A stretch of DNA of 64,000 nt from Gamarada debralockiae (taxonomy: Eukaryota; Ascomycota; Leotiomycetes; Helotiales; Hyphodiscaceae): the NCBI GenBank assembly GCA_002803225.1, contig NXFV01000940.1, positions 124,001 through 188,000 on the forward strand, given 5' to 3'. The translations under genes were made by a program, and so were the position numbers. Of this stretch, positions 11,020-21,764 are shown in pieces. The notes under the pieces are model-generated. The model was not told the origin of the DNA. It saw only the letters and a program-made list of their open reading frames with translations, and did not search any database. Positions within the stretch are counted from its first letter, which is position 1. Every line of letters starts with the position of its first letter.

Positions 11020-11700
11020 TTCTCATCGGGAAATTTGCGCAGCAGGTCTTCTAAGTTATCTACCGGTGCGGCCATCAACCCAGCTACCGTCTTAACGGCG
11101 GTCGGCTCCGAGCCGAAGGATTACTGCACGAAGGAACAAATGCTTTTTTTGTTCTGTCAAACGACCTCGGCAACTGCTCCGCATCTTCCGTACTAATAGC
11201 CCCATCCAAAGCTGGCAAGTCATCCGATTCTTCCTCCTTAATATGCTTAGACAGATCATCCATCAGGTATGTCAAAATGGGTCTGAAATCTGGAGAGTCC
11301 AGGCTCAGCTTTTGAAATGCCTTGAGCTTTTCCTTGACCTATCTTGGAATCAGAAACCGGTAAGTGGTGTACTGATTGGCCACTTACAACTTGACCATGT
11401 GTGTCTCGCCAATGCCTCCATGATTTCAAACGCAAGCCAATACCTCAGTAAATGGTTATTAGATATTCTAGATCGCCATCTTCGTCAAACGCCCCCAAGG
11501 ATACCATGTGATCATGATTCTGCACAGAGGTTTCTGCTGCCCTACTTGCAGCATGAATTCGATTATTCCTCTATCCCAGATCAGAAACATTCCAACTCGG
11601 GTAAACGCACCCTGGGCTCAAGAGTCGGCTTGAAGAGCGAGCCCAAAGATATTGGTGTATTGATCGACAACCTTGGTAGCATCCTCGGTCAATAGGATGG
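11020..11700 (-). pseudogene. Decayed hemerythrin HHE cation-binding domain gene
   Basis: Minus-strand pieces follow the order of a fungal HHE-domain protein (a four-helix bundle with a non-heme iron pair). LTEDATKVVDQYTNIF comes first (about 11695). Later come VKEKLKAFQKLSLDSPDFRPIL and LMDDLSKHIKEEESDDLPAL, where the HIKEEE box holds metal ligands, then AISTEDAEQLPRSFDRTK. The tail TVAGLMAAPVDNLEDLLRKFPDE (about 11090-11025) is the usual C-terminus of fungal members. Stops and frame changes separate the pieces and the central His-rich part is unreadable, so it is a relic. Confidence 0.72.
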
Positions 11701-12119
11701 GTACAAAGAATATATCTACCAGTCCCTCGACCGATGCCCACTGGATGTTTGAAAGGTCAGTGTTATTCCTTCTAGAGTAGATCTGAGGATGAGAAAGTAG
11801 CTAGGAGTGTTTCAAGAGGGGGAGGGGAGACAGGATTGGGGGAAAACTTGGTAAAAGTAACAATCTAGGAGAGGCCACCCTTACGCTCCATGAAGGTGCT
11901 CTATATCCCTGCGGTCGGTGGATCGGAAGGTATTTCATTCGTTCCGTTAAGTCATCGTATGACCCGGTAGATTTCCAGCACAGCTATCTCAGTAAGTTAT
12001 ACCTCCAGAGACATCGAGATATTGCCCTTCATATTTCACTCTGGAGTTGAAAACTCAAGCTAGCCCTCGAATGACGATTAATTTGTCGTTGCTGTAAGTC
12101 AACTGGCAGGCTGAAAATG

Positions 12120-12450
12120 TTTTTTATAATAATGAACCAACAGACAGTGTTCCGAAAATGGTCTCGTGGGGAGATGTCAAAGAGGATGTTGCCCGCCAAC
12201 GTATCGTAGGCCTCGTTGCCAAATAACTTCGCAAATGTTTCGCAAGCAGAAAGGCTCCGACATGCCCAGACAAGTTGGGAACTGCCAAAATAAAGGGTTC
12301 GCGGAGACAACTGAGTCTCTTGAACAATCCAACCACGTTTGCCGAGAGAAGAGGCGGTGTATAAAAGATACAGCGACCAACTGTGGGGCATACAGTTCCA
12401 AGTTCTTCTCTCCTTGGACGAGGGGCTAAGTTTCTGCCGCAGCAATATCG
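12120..12450 (-). pseudogene. HET-domain fragment
   Basis: The frame reads LGKRGWIVQETQLSPRTLYFGSSQLVWAC, the hallmark RGW.(L/V)QE..LSPRTLHFG block of heterokaryon-incompatibility (HET) proteins, followed by an acidic ACETF segment. The upstream HET motifs (YxALSYxWG, LWIDALCI) are not found beside it and the frame soon ends, so this is an isolated remnant. Confidence 0.72.
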
Positions 12451-12481
12451 GCGTCGAATGCTACCCATTCGTCTTCGTCTA

Positions 12482-12540
12482 CATTGGCATTGGGGTTGGG
12501 GTTGGCACTGACACTGGCGTTGGTGTTGGTATTTGGTTGA
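12482..12540. repeat. Imperfect 6-bp minisatellite (GGNNTT)
   Basis: Successive GGCATT/GGGGTT/GGCACT/GGTGTT hexamers in an otherwise non-coding region next to the HET fragment. It ends 110 bp before a pentanucleotide repeat. Confidence 0.7.
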
Positions 12541-12651
12541 GGAGGAAGATTGGGAATATCTTGTGTGGTTTTGAGGTGTGGCGGCGCGGGAGGGGATGGT
12601 TATGTTCCAATGCGGTGTCAGGAAGCTGCGTGGTGATCCTATAGAGAGTTG

Positions 12652-12735
12652 TTTTATTTTATTTTATTTTATTTTATTTTATTTTATTTTATTTTATTTT
12701 ATTTTATTTTATTTTATTTCATTTTATTTTATTTT
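12652..12735. repeat. (ATTTT)n microsatellite, about 17 units
   Basis: Nearly perfect tandem ATTTT repeats with one interruption (ATTTC near 12716-12720). The long Phe-Ile-Leu open frames over it are artefacts of the repeat. Confidence 0.97.
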
Positions 12736-13232
12736 GCGTTTTCTCTTCTTCTTTGTCGTTTTCATGTCCCCCCCTCTCTTTTCACTAAGTTATCTTACTC
12801 ACTATGCCTTAGTCCTGTAAGGCATGTCTTGCACGTGAACCATCGCACCGGTCGTCGAATGCCAGGTGTCAAAATCGAGCTCTCAATACTTAAGAGTACA
12901 TGCCCCGATCAACTAACTCCTTTTCATGTCATGTGGGGTTACTCTCGGGAGCTGGAATATTACGAGGGTACAATCTTCCGGTTTCCCTTTTTCCCCGTCG
13001 ACTGTGCATTCCTATGCGAGAGTGCAGAAGCCGGCGCCTTGGCCTGAGCAGAATGGCCTACCATCGGTATTGCTGTCAAAAACGCGGAGTCGGTAATTGC
13101 TCAATACAGGTGAAGACTGGAGTTAAGCAGATTTCATGAGTTCTAGACTCCAAAGATATACCTAGAGGGATGAAGCCAAGCGTATAACTCATATATGTAG
13201 CTAGAACCTGAAAGTGATTGCTCCAAGATTAC

Positions 13233-13325
13233 TTACTCCCATTCAAAGGCGCCTACGGTGAGGTTGATGCTAGCGGTGAAGGTGACAAGGGAGAGGAGGA
13301 AAGCGAGGGTGATGAGATGCTTCAT
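13233..13325 (-). CDS. First exon of a possible small secreted protein
   Basis: From ATG at 13325 the frame begins MKHLITLAFLLSLVTFTASINL, a good signal peptide with a cleavage point after the Ala-Ser region, and ends at EWE followed by a consensus donor GTAAGT. Further exons cannot be assigned: acceptors occur near 13204 but the following frames are short. The 13-bp tandem repeat lies just upstream. It may be a real effector-like gene or a chance frame. Confidence 0.35.
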   Translation of the reverse strand: MKHLITLAFLLSLVTFTASINLTVGAFEWE

Positions 13326-13372
13326 GGTGGCGAGTGTTTGAGTTGTAAAGGTTTGTGTGCGGACGTGAACTA

Positions 13373-13435
13373 GTGAATTGGAGCAGTGAATTGGAGCAGT
13401 GAATTGGAGCAGTGAATTGGAGCAGTGAATTGGAA
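13373..13435. repeat. Tandem repeat, five copies of GTGAATTGGAGCA
   Basis: A 13-bp unit repeated almost perfectly, located 50-110 bp upstream of the minus-strand signal-peptide exon at 13325. It is in the promoter position of that exon. Confidence 0.93.
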
Positions 13436-13532
13436 AGAGTTGGGGGCCACCAAATTGCCCGTTTGCCATTTATGGGGTTCCTCCTCAGCATCATTTTCAT
13501 ATGTGTTCTGACTGTAGCATCCAAATTCACTC

Positions 13533-14450
13533 TCATTGACCCGTGCCAGCACCCCAATTCACCAAAACACCCACAGACCAATCCCGCGGGAACTCCATGC
13601 CCCAACCCTCCACCAACGTCCGTACCTCTTCTTCCGTGCCAGGCACAACATGCACGAATATCCTATCGCCTTCCCCCATTGGTGGTTCCGAATGCATCGC
13701 CGCCCCTCCCACATCCCCTTCCCAACCTCCAATCCTCTGTCCATCAGCCCGAAAAACTGACGCCTCTCCCGCTCCTATCTGCACGACCTCCAAACCCTCC
13801 TTCTCTACCTCCTCGGCTAATTTCACCCTCACAGAATCCGCCATCTCCGCACACCCTAAGCACCTGAATGTCCTACAAACATGCTCTTCATCGACAGCAT
13901 AATGGCCTTTCTTCCTTTGCTCCATTTTCAATCCTTTCTCAATCCGCTTCTGTAACGCAATGCCACGTGCACTATCCTTCAAAAACAACGTCCCCGGTCC
14001 GATGAGCGCTGTTGCAACTTTCCAGACCGAAGTTGCTCTTCGCTTTTCTGAAACCCTCAGATCTCTCTTTTGCTCCCCATAATCAGAGCTCTCACTTGAA
14101 GACAGCGGTAGGGAAGGGCCCTCAAAGAAGCGCCGGTCAACATGCCATCTCGGTTTATCGAATTCGGAGGTTGGTTTTTGTGCGCGTATTGTGAGGACGT
14201 AATGCGTCATGTGTGTCTCCGCAAGCCATTTGTGAAGGAAATTCAAGAAAGGTACAAGCACTGATAGTAAATTGCCAGATTTAAGGGTTGCGTTTGCCCA
14301 CGCGTGATAGCCCGCAGGGAGTGACGCGGGGTTTAGTAAGGCACCAGCGTGGGACCACGAGGTGGTCGTGCGCAGGGTGATGGGTTCTGATGAGTGGTCT
14401 GGAGGTTTGGTATCGTAACGGAGGAACTGGAAATCTGAGGTAGGGAGCAT
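13533..14450 (-). CDS. Conserved fungal protein of unknown function (305 aa)
   Basis: Single exon, complete. Distinctive segments are MTHYVLTIRAQKPTSEFD followed by PRWHVDRRFF near residue 105, VATALIGPGTLFLKD near 155, CRTFRCLGC near 200, MHSEPPMGEGDRIFVHVVPG near 265 and a closing DWSVGVLVNWG. I recall similar proteins widely in filamentous fungi without a function. The WH-V-D and later VHV pieces loosely recall a jelly-roll oxygenase layout, but this is weak. Intracellular: no signal peptide or membrane helix. Confidence 0.8.
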   Translation of the reverse strand: MLPTSDFQFLRYDTKPPDHSSEPITLRTTTSWSHAGALLNPASLPAGYHAWANATLKSGNLLSVLVPFLNFLHKWLAETHMTHYVLTIRAQKPTSEFDKPRWHVDRRFFEGPSLPLSSSESSDYGEQKRDLRVSEKRRATSVWKVATALIGPGTLFLKDSARGIALQKRIEKGLKMEQRKKGHYAVDEEHVCRTFRCLGCAEMADSVRVKLAEEVEKEGLEVVQIGAGEASVFRADGQRIGGWEGDVGGAAMHSEPPMGEGDRIFVHVVPGTEEEVRTLVEGWGMEFPRDWSVGVLVNWGAGTGQ

Positions 14451-14911
14451 AGTTGGTGGATATAAAGAGAGGGGAAAGTGTGGCGGGGAAAAGAGACTGT
14501 TTGATGAGTTAGGTTCCTAGCGCCAAGGCTGCGACAAGGGCAGGGATTCAGCGGCAATAAGCTGCAAATGCCGGACAGGGTAAGATTTGGAAGGTGATAC
14601 TAATCTAAAAGGATCTGCATGAGGTTAATGTGTGTTCATGAGCCAATATGAACGTCAGAGTGCAAAGCACTTTCCTGAGTTTGGGATAAAGGGAAAGTGG
14701 GTTGCTGTTTTTAATGTAGTGCGGCGATATTAGCGACCATCTCCCTGTAATCGGCTTGTTTGTCACTAATTTTACAGGGAGTTCACATGTACCAGGCGGA
14801 GAGCGCAAGGTAAGAAAACGCCAAACATAATAGAGTATTCCAATATAGAGAGAAGGAAGAATCCAATTGGGTAGTAGATAGTCCTGTGCTGCCCCTTGAA
14901 AAGTCGACTCG
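14451..14911. other. Intergenic, no gene seen
   Basis: About 460 bp, holding the promoter of the 13533-14450 gene and the 3' flank of the next gene (both on the minus strand). A plus-strand TATAAAGAGAG motif at 14460 is probably coincidental. Confidence 0.5.
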
Positions 14912-17900
14912 TCAATCGCGTCTGAAAATGATACCCTTCACCACGACGACCTCCCCTTCGTCACCTTCAGCGATAACTTCCACAAGCCATTTCTCATCCC
15001 AGGCCTTTTTGACCAAGTCATTGATTCCACCATCGCCAGCCCCAAATCTTCTCTCAATCTTCTTTTCTTCTTCCCATACGCAGAATTCCACGAACCTGCC
15101 GCACTCATCATATATCATGCATGTGATTCTCTCCATACATCCACTCCCGGCATGCTTCTTCCCGTGCTTCGGCTGCTCATGATGGCGATGGCAGCCTTCA
15201 TGACGCTTGCAGGTATGATGCTCTTCACAGCTATGCTTCTCACCGCAGCAGCAGTGACCTCCACGTCCACGTTTTCCTCCCCTACCACAGCCAATTGACG
15301 GAGGCACACCACCCAAAGTCGGCGGCACCGCCCCCGAATTCCCACCTAGCCCATCTACCCTTCCAGTAACAAGACCCAAATACTTCGTCAAGACAGGAAA
15401 CCAACGATTCAGAGGATTCATGTTCAACACTCTCCATTTCAGGACAGAGAGGGTCGCTTCCTCAGGCGGGAGCATTACGGGCGCTGTGACGACTGGGATC
15501 GTGATTGCGAAAGCCGAGACAGTTTGGCGCGTATAGTTAATGGCTGGTTCGCGTTCCGAACTTGTATCTGGAGGAGGAGTGTCAGATCCTGGACCATCAG
15601 GTGCTCCGGATCCTGGACCATTAGGCGCCCCAGATCCTGGAGAAGTACTGGCCAGGAGACGGGTACGGGATTTGATTTGGATTTGCGGAGGTGGTGGAAC
15701 GATGGGCGTTGATGGTGGGAACGTGAGAGCGACGCTTGAAATGCGATGGACGATGATTTGGAAGGATTGGCCATTGCGAATGGTGGCGGGAAGAGTAACT
15801 GTGAACAGGCCTGCGAAGTTGACGATACCTCGAGAAACAGATGGGATAGGGATGTATGTCACGCCAGAAGTTGTGGTGCATTGCAAAGTATTCACGTCCG
15901 CAGAGTAGAGAAAATGAGACCCGTAGAATTGATCAGCCATAGCGACAACATCGGCTGATTGTAGTTGCGGCCAGTAGATTGTTGCAGTGCTGCCGACAGG
16001 TGTGTTGCCCCAGTCGATCATCAACTCATCTGGAAGTCCTTGGATCACGCTTGTTGAGGACCCAGTGATGTTGCTGGGGCGCAAGTCGAATGCTTGTGGG
16101 ACGATATGTGTAGCAGGTGACTGAGGATTCTCGGACGTCGTGATCTGGAGATTACGCTGCGCGAGTTGGTCCCAAGCCTTAGGGCTGATAAGAGCTCCGG
16201 AGGGCGTTGTGTTCGGAATCGGAGCCTCGTCATATGCGATTTGAGCGACGATGCAGTGGTGAGTGCCTGGGAACAGTGACTGATTGGCTGAATTGTACAC
16301 GTCCAGGTAACATCCATAGTATATCCAAATGGAATCCGCACCTGCTGGAATCGTGATATTGTGGATGTTGGCATTATTGGTTGAGTTATCGTAGTCATGT
16401 GTTCCGGAAGCATCGGTTGCAAAGAACGGGATTGTCTGTAGTGTTTGGACGCTTGGATCGGTCAGACCTGTGCCGGATGGAAGGGGAAATATTGGAAGGC
16501 CTTGGTCCGGTCCACCTGAAGTACCTAGGGTACTTTTGTATGTCGTTGATGGTTGGAAATCAGTGTCGGTTGACTGGGCCACGAATAGACGGAAAAAGAC
16601 TCGTACATTTGTTGCAAGATCCTGAGACAAGCCTCTCAATCGAACGCGTGCTACGGCGAAATTGTAGTTCTGAAGACCATTTGTGCCGATAGCATAGACA
16701 GAGCTGTCTCCAGTCTCGAAGCCAGTCTGGCCTGGAAGCTGGTCAAGCGGGTCAGGAGCAGCTGGCCCGACAGGGGTGGTATAGGTTGAGTTGAGATGAC
16801 CGATCAAGGACTGGATCGAGCCGTATGGATCAGCGGTAAAAGGCGTCGAGCCCAAGACTGATGTTCCAACAGTTACTGGGAATATGCGTAAGTCTTGGCT
16901 GAGATATGGTTCCTGTTTCGGGTTGTTCGGATCCATGTTGGTGAAGTATGGGACTTGGCCAGCGAAAAAGCTCGAATAAGGTACTAGCGGTAGCTCCATT
17001 CTGCGGAAAATTTCATGGTCAGCAATAGCTTAAAAGATTTGAATGATTAGAGCTAAGCGCGTTCTATGAGCTCCGAGACGTTGTATTTGCTTCAAAGATA
17101 TACTCTTTGAAAGGTATTTTGCTCTTAGAACTCGCGAACTCACGCAATATAAGGAAAGATTAGTCGGAAATTTGCATACCAAGGCGTTGGCGCCATTGTT
17201 AGCGACAGCATCGAGTACTCCAAAGACCGTAGGATTTGTTGGAGTCGGAAACTGATCCAAGACCGGATTGGTAAAGACTATGTCATAAGAGAAGCGAACT
17301 CTTTGTGGCGATTTCGTTATTGTACTGTCTTCCCAGACAGGAATTGGGCTCGATGGGACCGGTCCACCAGGTGTAGCAGGACTCGGCTGGATGGCGATCC
17401 CGGGTATGCTGAGGAGATTGCCAGTCGGTGTAGAGATTGAGATACTAAACGTGGTGAACGAATTGATGCTGAAACCCTCAAGAACCAACCAAAAGGCATT
17501 GGATACGACACCGCCTTGAGCAATGATATCCTGGACCTCATCGTGCCCGAAGGTTGATTTTGTCGGTCACGAACGATAGAATTCCAAGAGGAAATGGATC
17601 ATCGAAATTCGGACCAGTGGTGATTTGCGACGTACCGGGAAACGCATTCCCAACGAGGCGGCTGAAGAAGGGAAATGGATCGCCCAAATCACCCGAGAGA
17701 TTGCTGTACACTCCATGGAGGGTTTGCGCGTGGTCGCTAATGAGGGTAGGGATATTGGAGAAGGCAAGCTGGTGATACAGATAATAGAGAAACAATGTGC
17801 AGCAACCAACAGTTGCATCTGGTTGGTTATCGTTCTGCGGGTTGTTAACGTAGTCGGCGCGGGCAGTGCTTCCGAGCCAATCGTTGGAGACGAAAAAGCC

Positions 17901-18479
17901 TGAAAGGTTCGAATCGGACATGTTAAGGCCTTGAACGACTAGAAGTTGATAGTCGAGGAATCGAGATAACGCTTCGCCATTGTTCCCTTCCTGGGTGTCT
18001 CCAAAGCTGTAGCCCCAGCCACTGGAGATGGTGAACATAAATTCTTCAGTGACTTCAGCTGCTAAGAGATACCGAGCAAAGGTGAGATCTGTGCCGGGTC
18101 CATAGAGATAGACGTTACCCCCCGCCCATTGTGCCGAGGCTGAAGTAGCGGTTACTACCGGTGTCACGGCGTTGTTGGTGTAAGGCAAGGGAGTTATCAA
18201 GACATTTAGTGGAGTCGGATTGCTCAATTTGCTGCCCAGGATGTTGAACCACTTGGACATTTGAACGAAGTCGGCATCCATGACGGCAATAAGTGAATTG
18301 GCAAGATTGACGCCGCTGGCAGCAGGAAGGCTATTGATGTAAGAGACATTGTAGTAGGTAGTTTTGCCATTGTTAGTGAGACCAGCTGTAGTTGCAGACA
18401 TGTTGTCAACTGATGGGATTGAGTGAAATTTTGACGGAACTTTGAATGACGCAAAGGACTCAAAGCACTTGAAATCCAA
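14912..18479 (-). CDS. Long bacterial-like protein with Cys/His-rich tail; two homopolymer frameshifts
   Basis: One gene read in three pieces. Piece 1 (18479-17560; alternative start at 18401, MSATTAG) has YNVSYINSLPAASGVNLA, EGNNGEALSRFLDYQ and TLFLYYLYHQLAF. Piece 2 (about 17560-17180) starts GHDEVQDIIAQGG in a shifted frame; one base fewer in the 4-base run at 17558-17561 would join it. An intron (GTATGC near 17179 to CAG at 17000) then leads to NGATASTLFEL, and one base fewer in the 5-base run at 16965-16969 joins piece 3: FAGQVPYFTNMDP, VRLRGLSQDLATNVRVFFRLF and the Ala-Gln-Arg-Asn-Leu region. The joined product would be about 1,130 residues. The end has Gly-Ser-Pro repeats, then a Cys/His-rich cluster (HCCCGEKHSCEEHHTC...) like a metal-binding knot. 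From memory, similar proteins occur mainly in soil bacteria; function unknown. Confidence 0.7.
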
Positions 18480-19294
18480 GTGAGATAGATGACAGTGGGA
18501 AGAGGCTGTAGCACGTAAAAGAAGGGGATGCTTGCTCGTTATGTCAATCTTAATGCGGGGGTTGACACGCAGCCTTGGAGAAAGCTTCTCTACTTTCTAA
18601 TCCATCATAAAGTCAGCTGGACGCCAGCTCCGGAAAGGCGAAACAAAAGGCTTTCGATTCCCCGAAAACACATCAAATCACAATTAAAGACTGCTTAGCT
18701 TGGGACTCAAATGGGGGATCAGAGGGCATGAGACTCCTCAGCCTTATCCAAGACGGCTCTTCCCGCGAGTGGTTGAAACGGCCACACAGGGAGCATATTG
18801 AACATGAGACTTCCCATTCAATGCTATCCAGTAGAATTGTCCGAACACCTGCAGATTTTCACAAGACTAAGGCTTATATCACGAGATATCGCGACACTTT
18901 GTTGTTAAAATATGAAGGCGATCGAGATCAACTGACGCGGACGGGGAGAAAAGGCGGAGTAGCTGAAGTGTCGCACATGACTCATATGAAGCCATGGCTA
19001 ACAAGCTGAAGGGAGATGGCGCACAATCACGAGACGTATCAGCAAATTCGGTGTTGATTGGATACGCGAGGGAGTTCGTCCTACCCCCCTAAATTTTGGT
19101 GGAATGAAGCCTGATTGTCACCTGAATTTTTCTGAGGAGCCCGCAAATGAACAGAAATCGCCAATTTCGTTCTTCCGGGTTTGACTTGGTTCGTGTAGAC
19201 GAGAGTTTTGTCGCGGTTGCCCAAGGCAAACTTCCAAGTCTTTTCGGCCGTAACCATCAACTTGGGTACCGGCTCGCACGGAAACTTCAGAATA
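18480..19294. other. Intergenic, no gene seen
   Basis: Upstream region of the long minus-strand gene. The 93-codon plus frame at 18728-19009 has no recognisable motif. It ends at the hAT-like insertion. Confidence 0.5.
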
Positions 19295-20224
19295 ATAGTG
19301 TAGCACGTTTTGAATCAACTAATCAATTACAATCAAATTATTTTGATTTGATTTGATTTGATTATATTATAATTAGAGTTCTAGTTGATTTGATTTTGAT
19401 TAGCTTGATTTATAATCAAATTATATTTGATTATTTGAATTTTTTTTTTAAAAATTATTTAAATCATAATAAATAATATATATATATATTAATTTCTTTA
19501 TATACTAATTGTTTATAGTATGTCAGTAAAGAATATTAAAAAAAATAAGGCTTAGTAATATATAAATATTGATTGATTGATTGATTTATCTTACATTAAT
19601 TCGACCCTAAGGGTGATACGGAACATCTATTACTTTTACATTCTCAGGAAACCTCGCCAGAAAACCTAAAGCCGCCGGTCAACTTCCGTCTATAGGGGTT
19701 TACAAGCTGCCTACATTCCATAGCATAGTCTGCTATAAGGAAAGATCCCCTTAGTAGGCTCTAGTCTTCTTCCATCGGCTAGAAGGACTTAAGCATTTCT
19801 CTAATCGATTTGTTCTCATTAATAATTCAAGTAGCGATTTTTCGAAGTAATGAGAACATACTACCAACCCTCTCCCTAAATTGAGGTTAATTGGTTGTAT
19901 GGAAAATCGTGGCATCGCTAAGAAAAATTTAACTGGCAAGGAGGGGGGAAATAGTAATTTTTAAGCTTATTCTATTGGCTTATCAAGCAGGGGTATCGGA
20001 AAAGGTTATCAGACCTGCTATCTAAGCTATTTTAGGCCTAGCTCCAAGAGCACGTGATGCGCGCCTTCCTACAGTTGGCACCAAGCTCTTGATTACGTAA
20101 AAAATCAATTATAATCTAATAGGATTTCGTTATAATTGAGTTGATTATGATTAGGGTTTTATATACTTGATTTGATTTTAGTTAGGGCTAATAATAAAAT
20201 CAAATCAAATCAGGTGCCACACTG
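19295..20224. mobile_element. Non-autonomous hAT-like transposon (930 bp)
   Basis: The ends are inverted: left AGTGTAGCAC (19297-19306) against right GTGCCACACT (20214-20223), i.e. AGTGTRGCAC. The element is flanked by an exact 8-bp direct repeat TCAGAATA (19287-19294 and 20225-20232). An 8-bp target duplication and CAGTG..GCAC-type ends fit the hAT superfamily. Subterminal GATTTGATTT motifs repeat in both orientations. The interior is very AT-rich with no transposase frame, so it must depend on an enzyme from elsewhere. Confidence 0.82.
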
Positions 20225-20641
20225 TCAGAATACTTCATCACAAGTTCCTAGCAGTGATTCCTAAATATCAAATTTTTAGTGGTCGTCTATGGCACTCACG
20301 ACATGACCAGTTTGCGCGATGAAGTTGAACTTGCTGTCAAAATACCAGTATGAATCTCACGGATCATCCGGAGATTGATTCTAATATCCTGCCGTGTTTA
20401 TGTCGTGGGATTGCATACTTTTAGCTTTCGGTGCGTCGGGTGTACTTGTACCGCGGGACCCTGATGCTTGGTAAACTCAAAATGAAATTGAGTTGAACCT
20501 TATTCGCACAACCACAGTTTCCTATTTCTCCTGAGCTCCCCCCTCATCATGGACGTTCTTTTCCAGCCCAACCCTCATTCCTTTAATTTTCTCACTCTCA
20601 GTCACTCCTTTCGCTTTTGATTTTTCTTCACATCTTCAAAG

Positions 20642-21580
20642 ATGAAGTCGTTCGCTTTCGTCCTTGGGCTCGTTGTAGCCGTCCAAACTGTTGCTATTCC
20701 GGAGAATGATCAAAATCTCCACCCACGATCTGCAACCAATTCAATCTCCAAACCTGGCTACCACCCTACATTCTTCGACTCCTTTACCGGCTACCCGGGC
20801 ACTTCACCCTCCAGCAGTAACTGGCTCTTCGACCTCGGGACTTCTTACCCAGGCGGCGCCGAAAAATGGGGCAACAACGAGTACGAAACCTACACTAATT
20901 CCCTATCCAACATCCATATCACCTCAGCCTCTACTCTCGCAATTACACCTCGACTTACTGCTTCCGGCTGGACATCCGCGCGCATCGAAACCCAGCGCTG
21001 CGATTTCGTTGCTCGTTCGGGAGGCAAGCTGTATGTTGAAGCGAGCATCAAGTTGGGTGATGCTCCAGCGAGCAAACAGCACGGAATCTGGCCTGCGTTC
21101 TGGGCGCTGGGAAGTGAGTTCAGGGGGAACTACACGAATTGGCCGGCGGCTACGGAGTGGGATTTCATGGAAGTTGTGAATGGGCTGCCGACGATGTATT
21201 CCACTATCCACTGTGGGTATGCGCCAGGCGGACCATGCAACGAGTATAATGGTCTGGGAAGTGGCGGTGTGCCGTTTACGATGGGGGAGTGGCACACGAT
21301 TGGCTTCGAGGTGGATCGGAGTATGTGTGGCGATGGCAAGGAAGGGACGTGGGAGGATGAGAGCTTGAATTGGTATTTGGATGGCGAGTTGAAGTTCAGT
21401 GTTAATGGTAGTACGGTTGCGGATAAGCCGACTTGGAAGTTGTTGGCTCATAAGGAGCATTTCTTGCTACTGAATGTGGCGGTTGGTGGGAACTGGCCGG
21501 GACCACCGAATAACAGTACCATTGATGGGCCGAGTGTCGGAATGGAGGTCGACTATGTGGGTGTATGGAACTCGATCTAG
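20642..21580 (+). CDS. Secreted GH16 family glycoside hydrolase
   Basis: A 312-residue single-exon protein with an N-terminal signal peptide (MKSFAFVLGLVVAVQTVA) and a GH16 beta-jelly-roll. The catalytic signature ExDxxE is seen as EWDFME (about 21154-21171), carrying nucleophile and acid/base glutamates. Aromatic substrate-cleft motifs WPAFWALG and WGNNEYETYT are present, and the end VDYVGVWNS is typical of the family. Several N-x-S/T sites fit secretion. Fungal members act on beta-1,3(4)-glucans or at the cell wall. No GPI signal or carbohydrate-binding module is visible. A pyrimidine-rich leader precedes the ATG. Confidence 0.93.
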   Translation: MKSFAFVLGLVVAVQTVAIPENDQNLHPRSATNSISKPGYHPTFFDSFTGYPGTSPSSSNWLFDLGTSYPGGAEKWGNNEYETYTNSLSNIHITSASTLAITPRLTASGWTSARIETQRCDFVARSGGKLYVEASIKLGDAPASKQHGIWPAFWALGSEFRGNYTNWPAATEWDFMEVVNGLPTMYSTIHCGYAPGGPCNEYNGLGSGGVPFTMGEWHTIGFEVDRSMCGDGKEGTWEDESLNWYLDGELKFSVNGSTVADKPTWKLLAHKEHFLLLNVAVGGNWPGPPNNSTIDGPSVGMEVDYVGVWNSI

Positions 21581-21764
21581 TAGATGGTCGCCTTGGAATT
21601 GGACGTTGCTGTATTTCGTGGAGGCTGTACTTGTTGGGGGGTTCAGGATGTTTCCGGCTGCAGACTTATCAAATGCTTCCGCGATTCTTCTGCCTTGACG
21701 GCACTTTCCTTCTCAGCCGTTGTGTCGTTATTTGGATACCGGCCATTTATATTCTCATTCCATA

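Noticed and set aside
12339..13047. Open frames rich in Phe/Ile/Leu across the ATTTT repeat
   Set aside because: The frames exist only because the pentanucleotide repeat lacks stops; flanking parts have no protein character.
16940..16999. An independent start (MELPLVPYSS) for the 695-codon piece of the long gene
   Set aside because: The preceding exon reads NGATASTLFEL up to a one-base shift, so the Met lies inside a continuous coding block rather than at a start.
17911..17925. GGTTCGAATC as a tRNA B-box
   Set aside because: It is inside a coding region, with no A-box or cloverleaf around it.
19320..19600. AT-rich tract as an origin of replication or mitochondrial insertion
   Set aside because: It lies inside the hAT-like element and is explained by its subterminal repeats.
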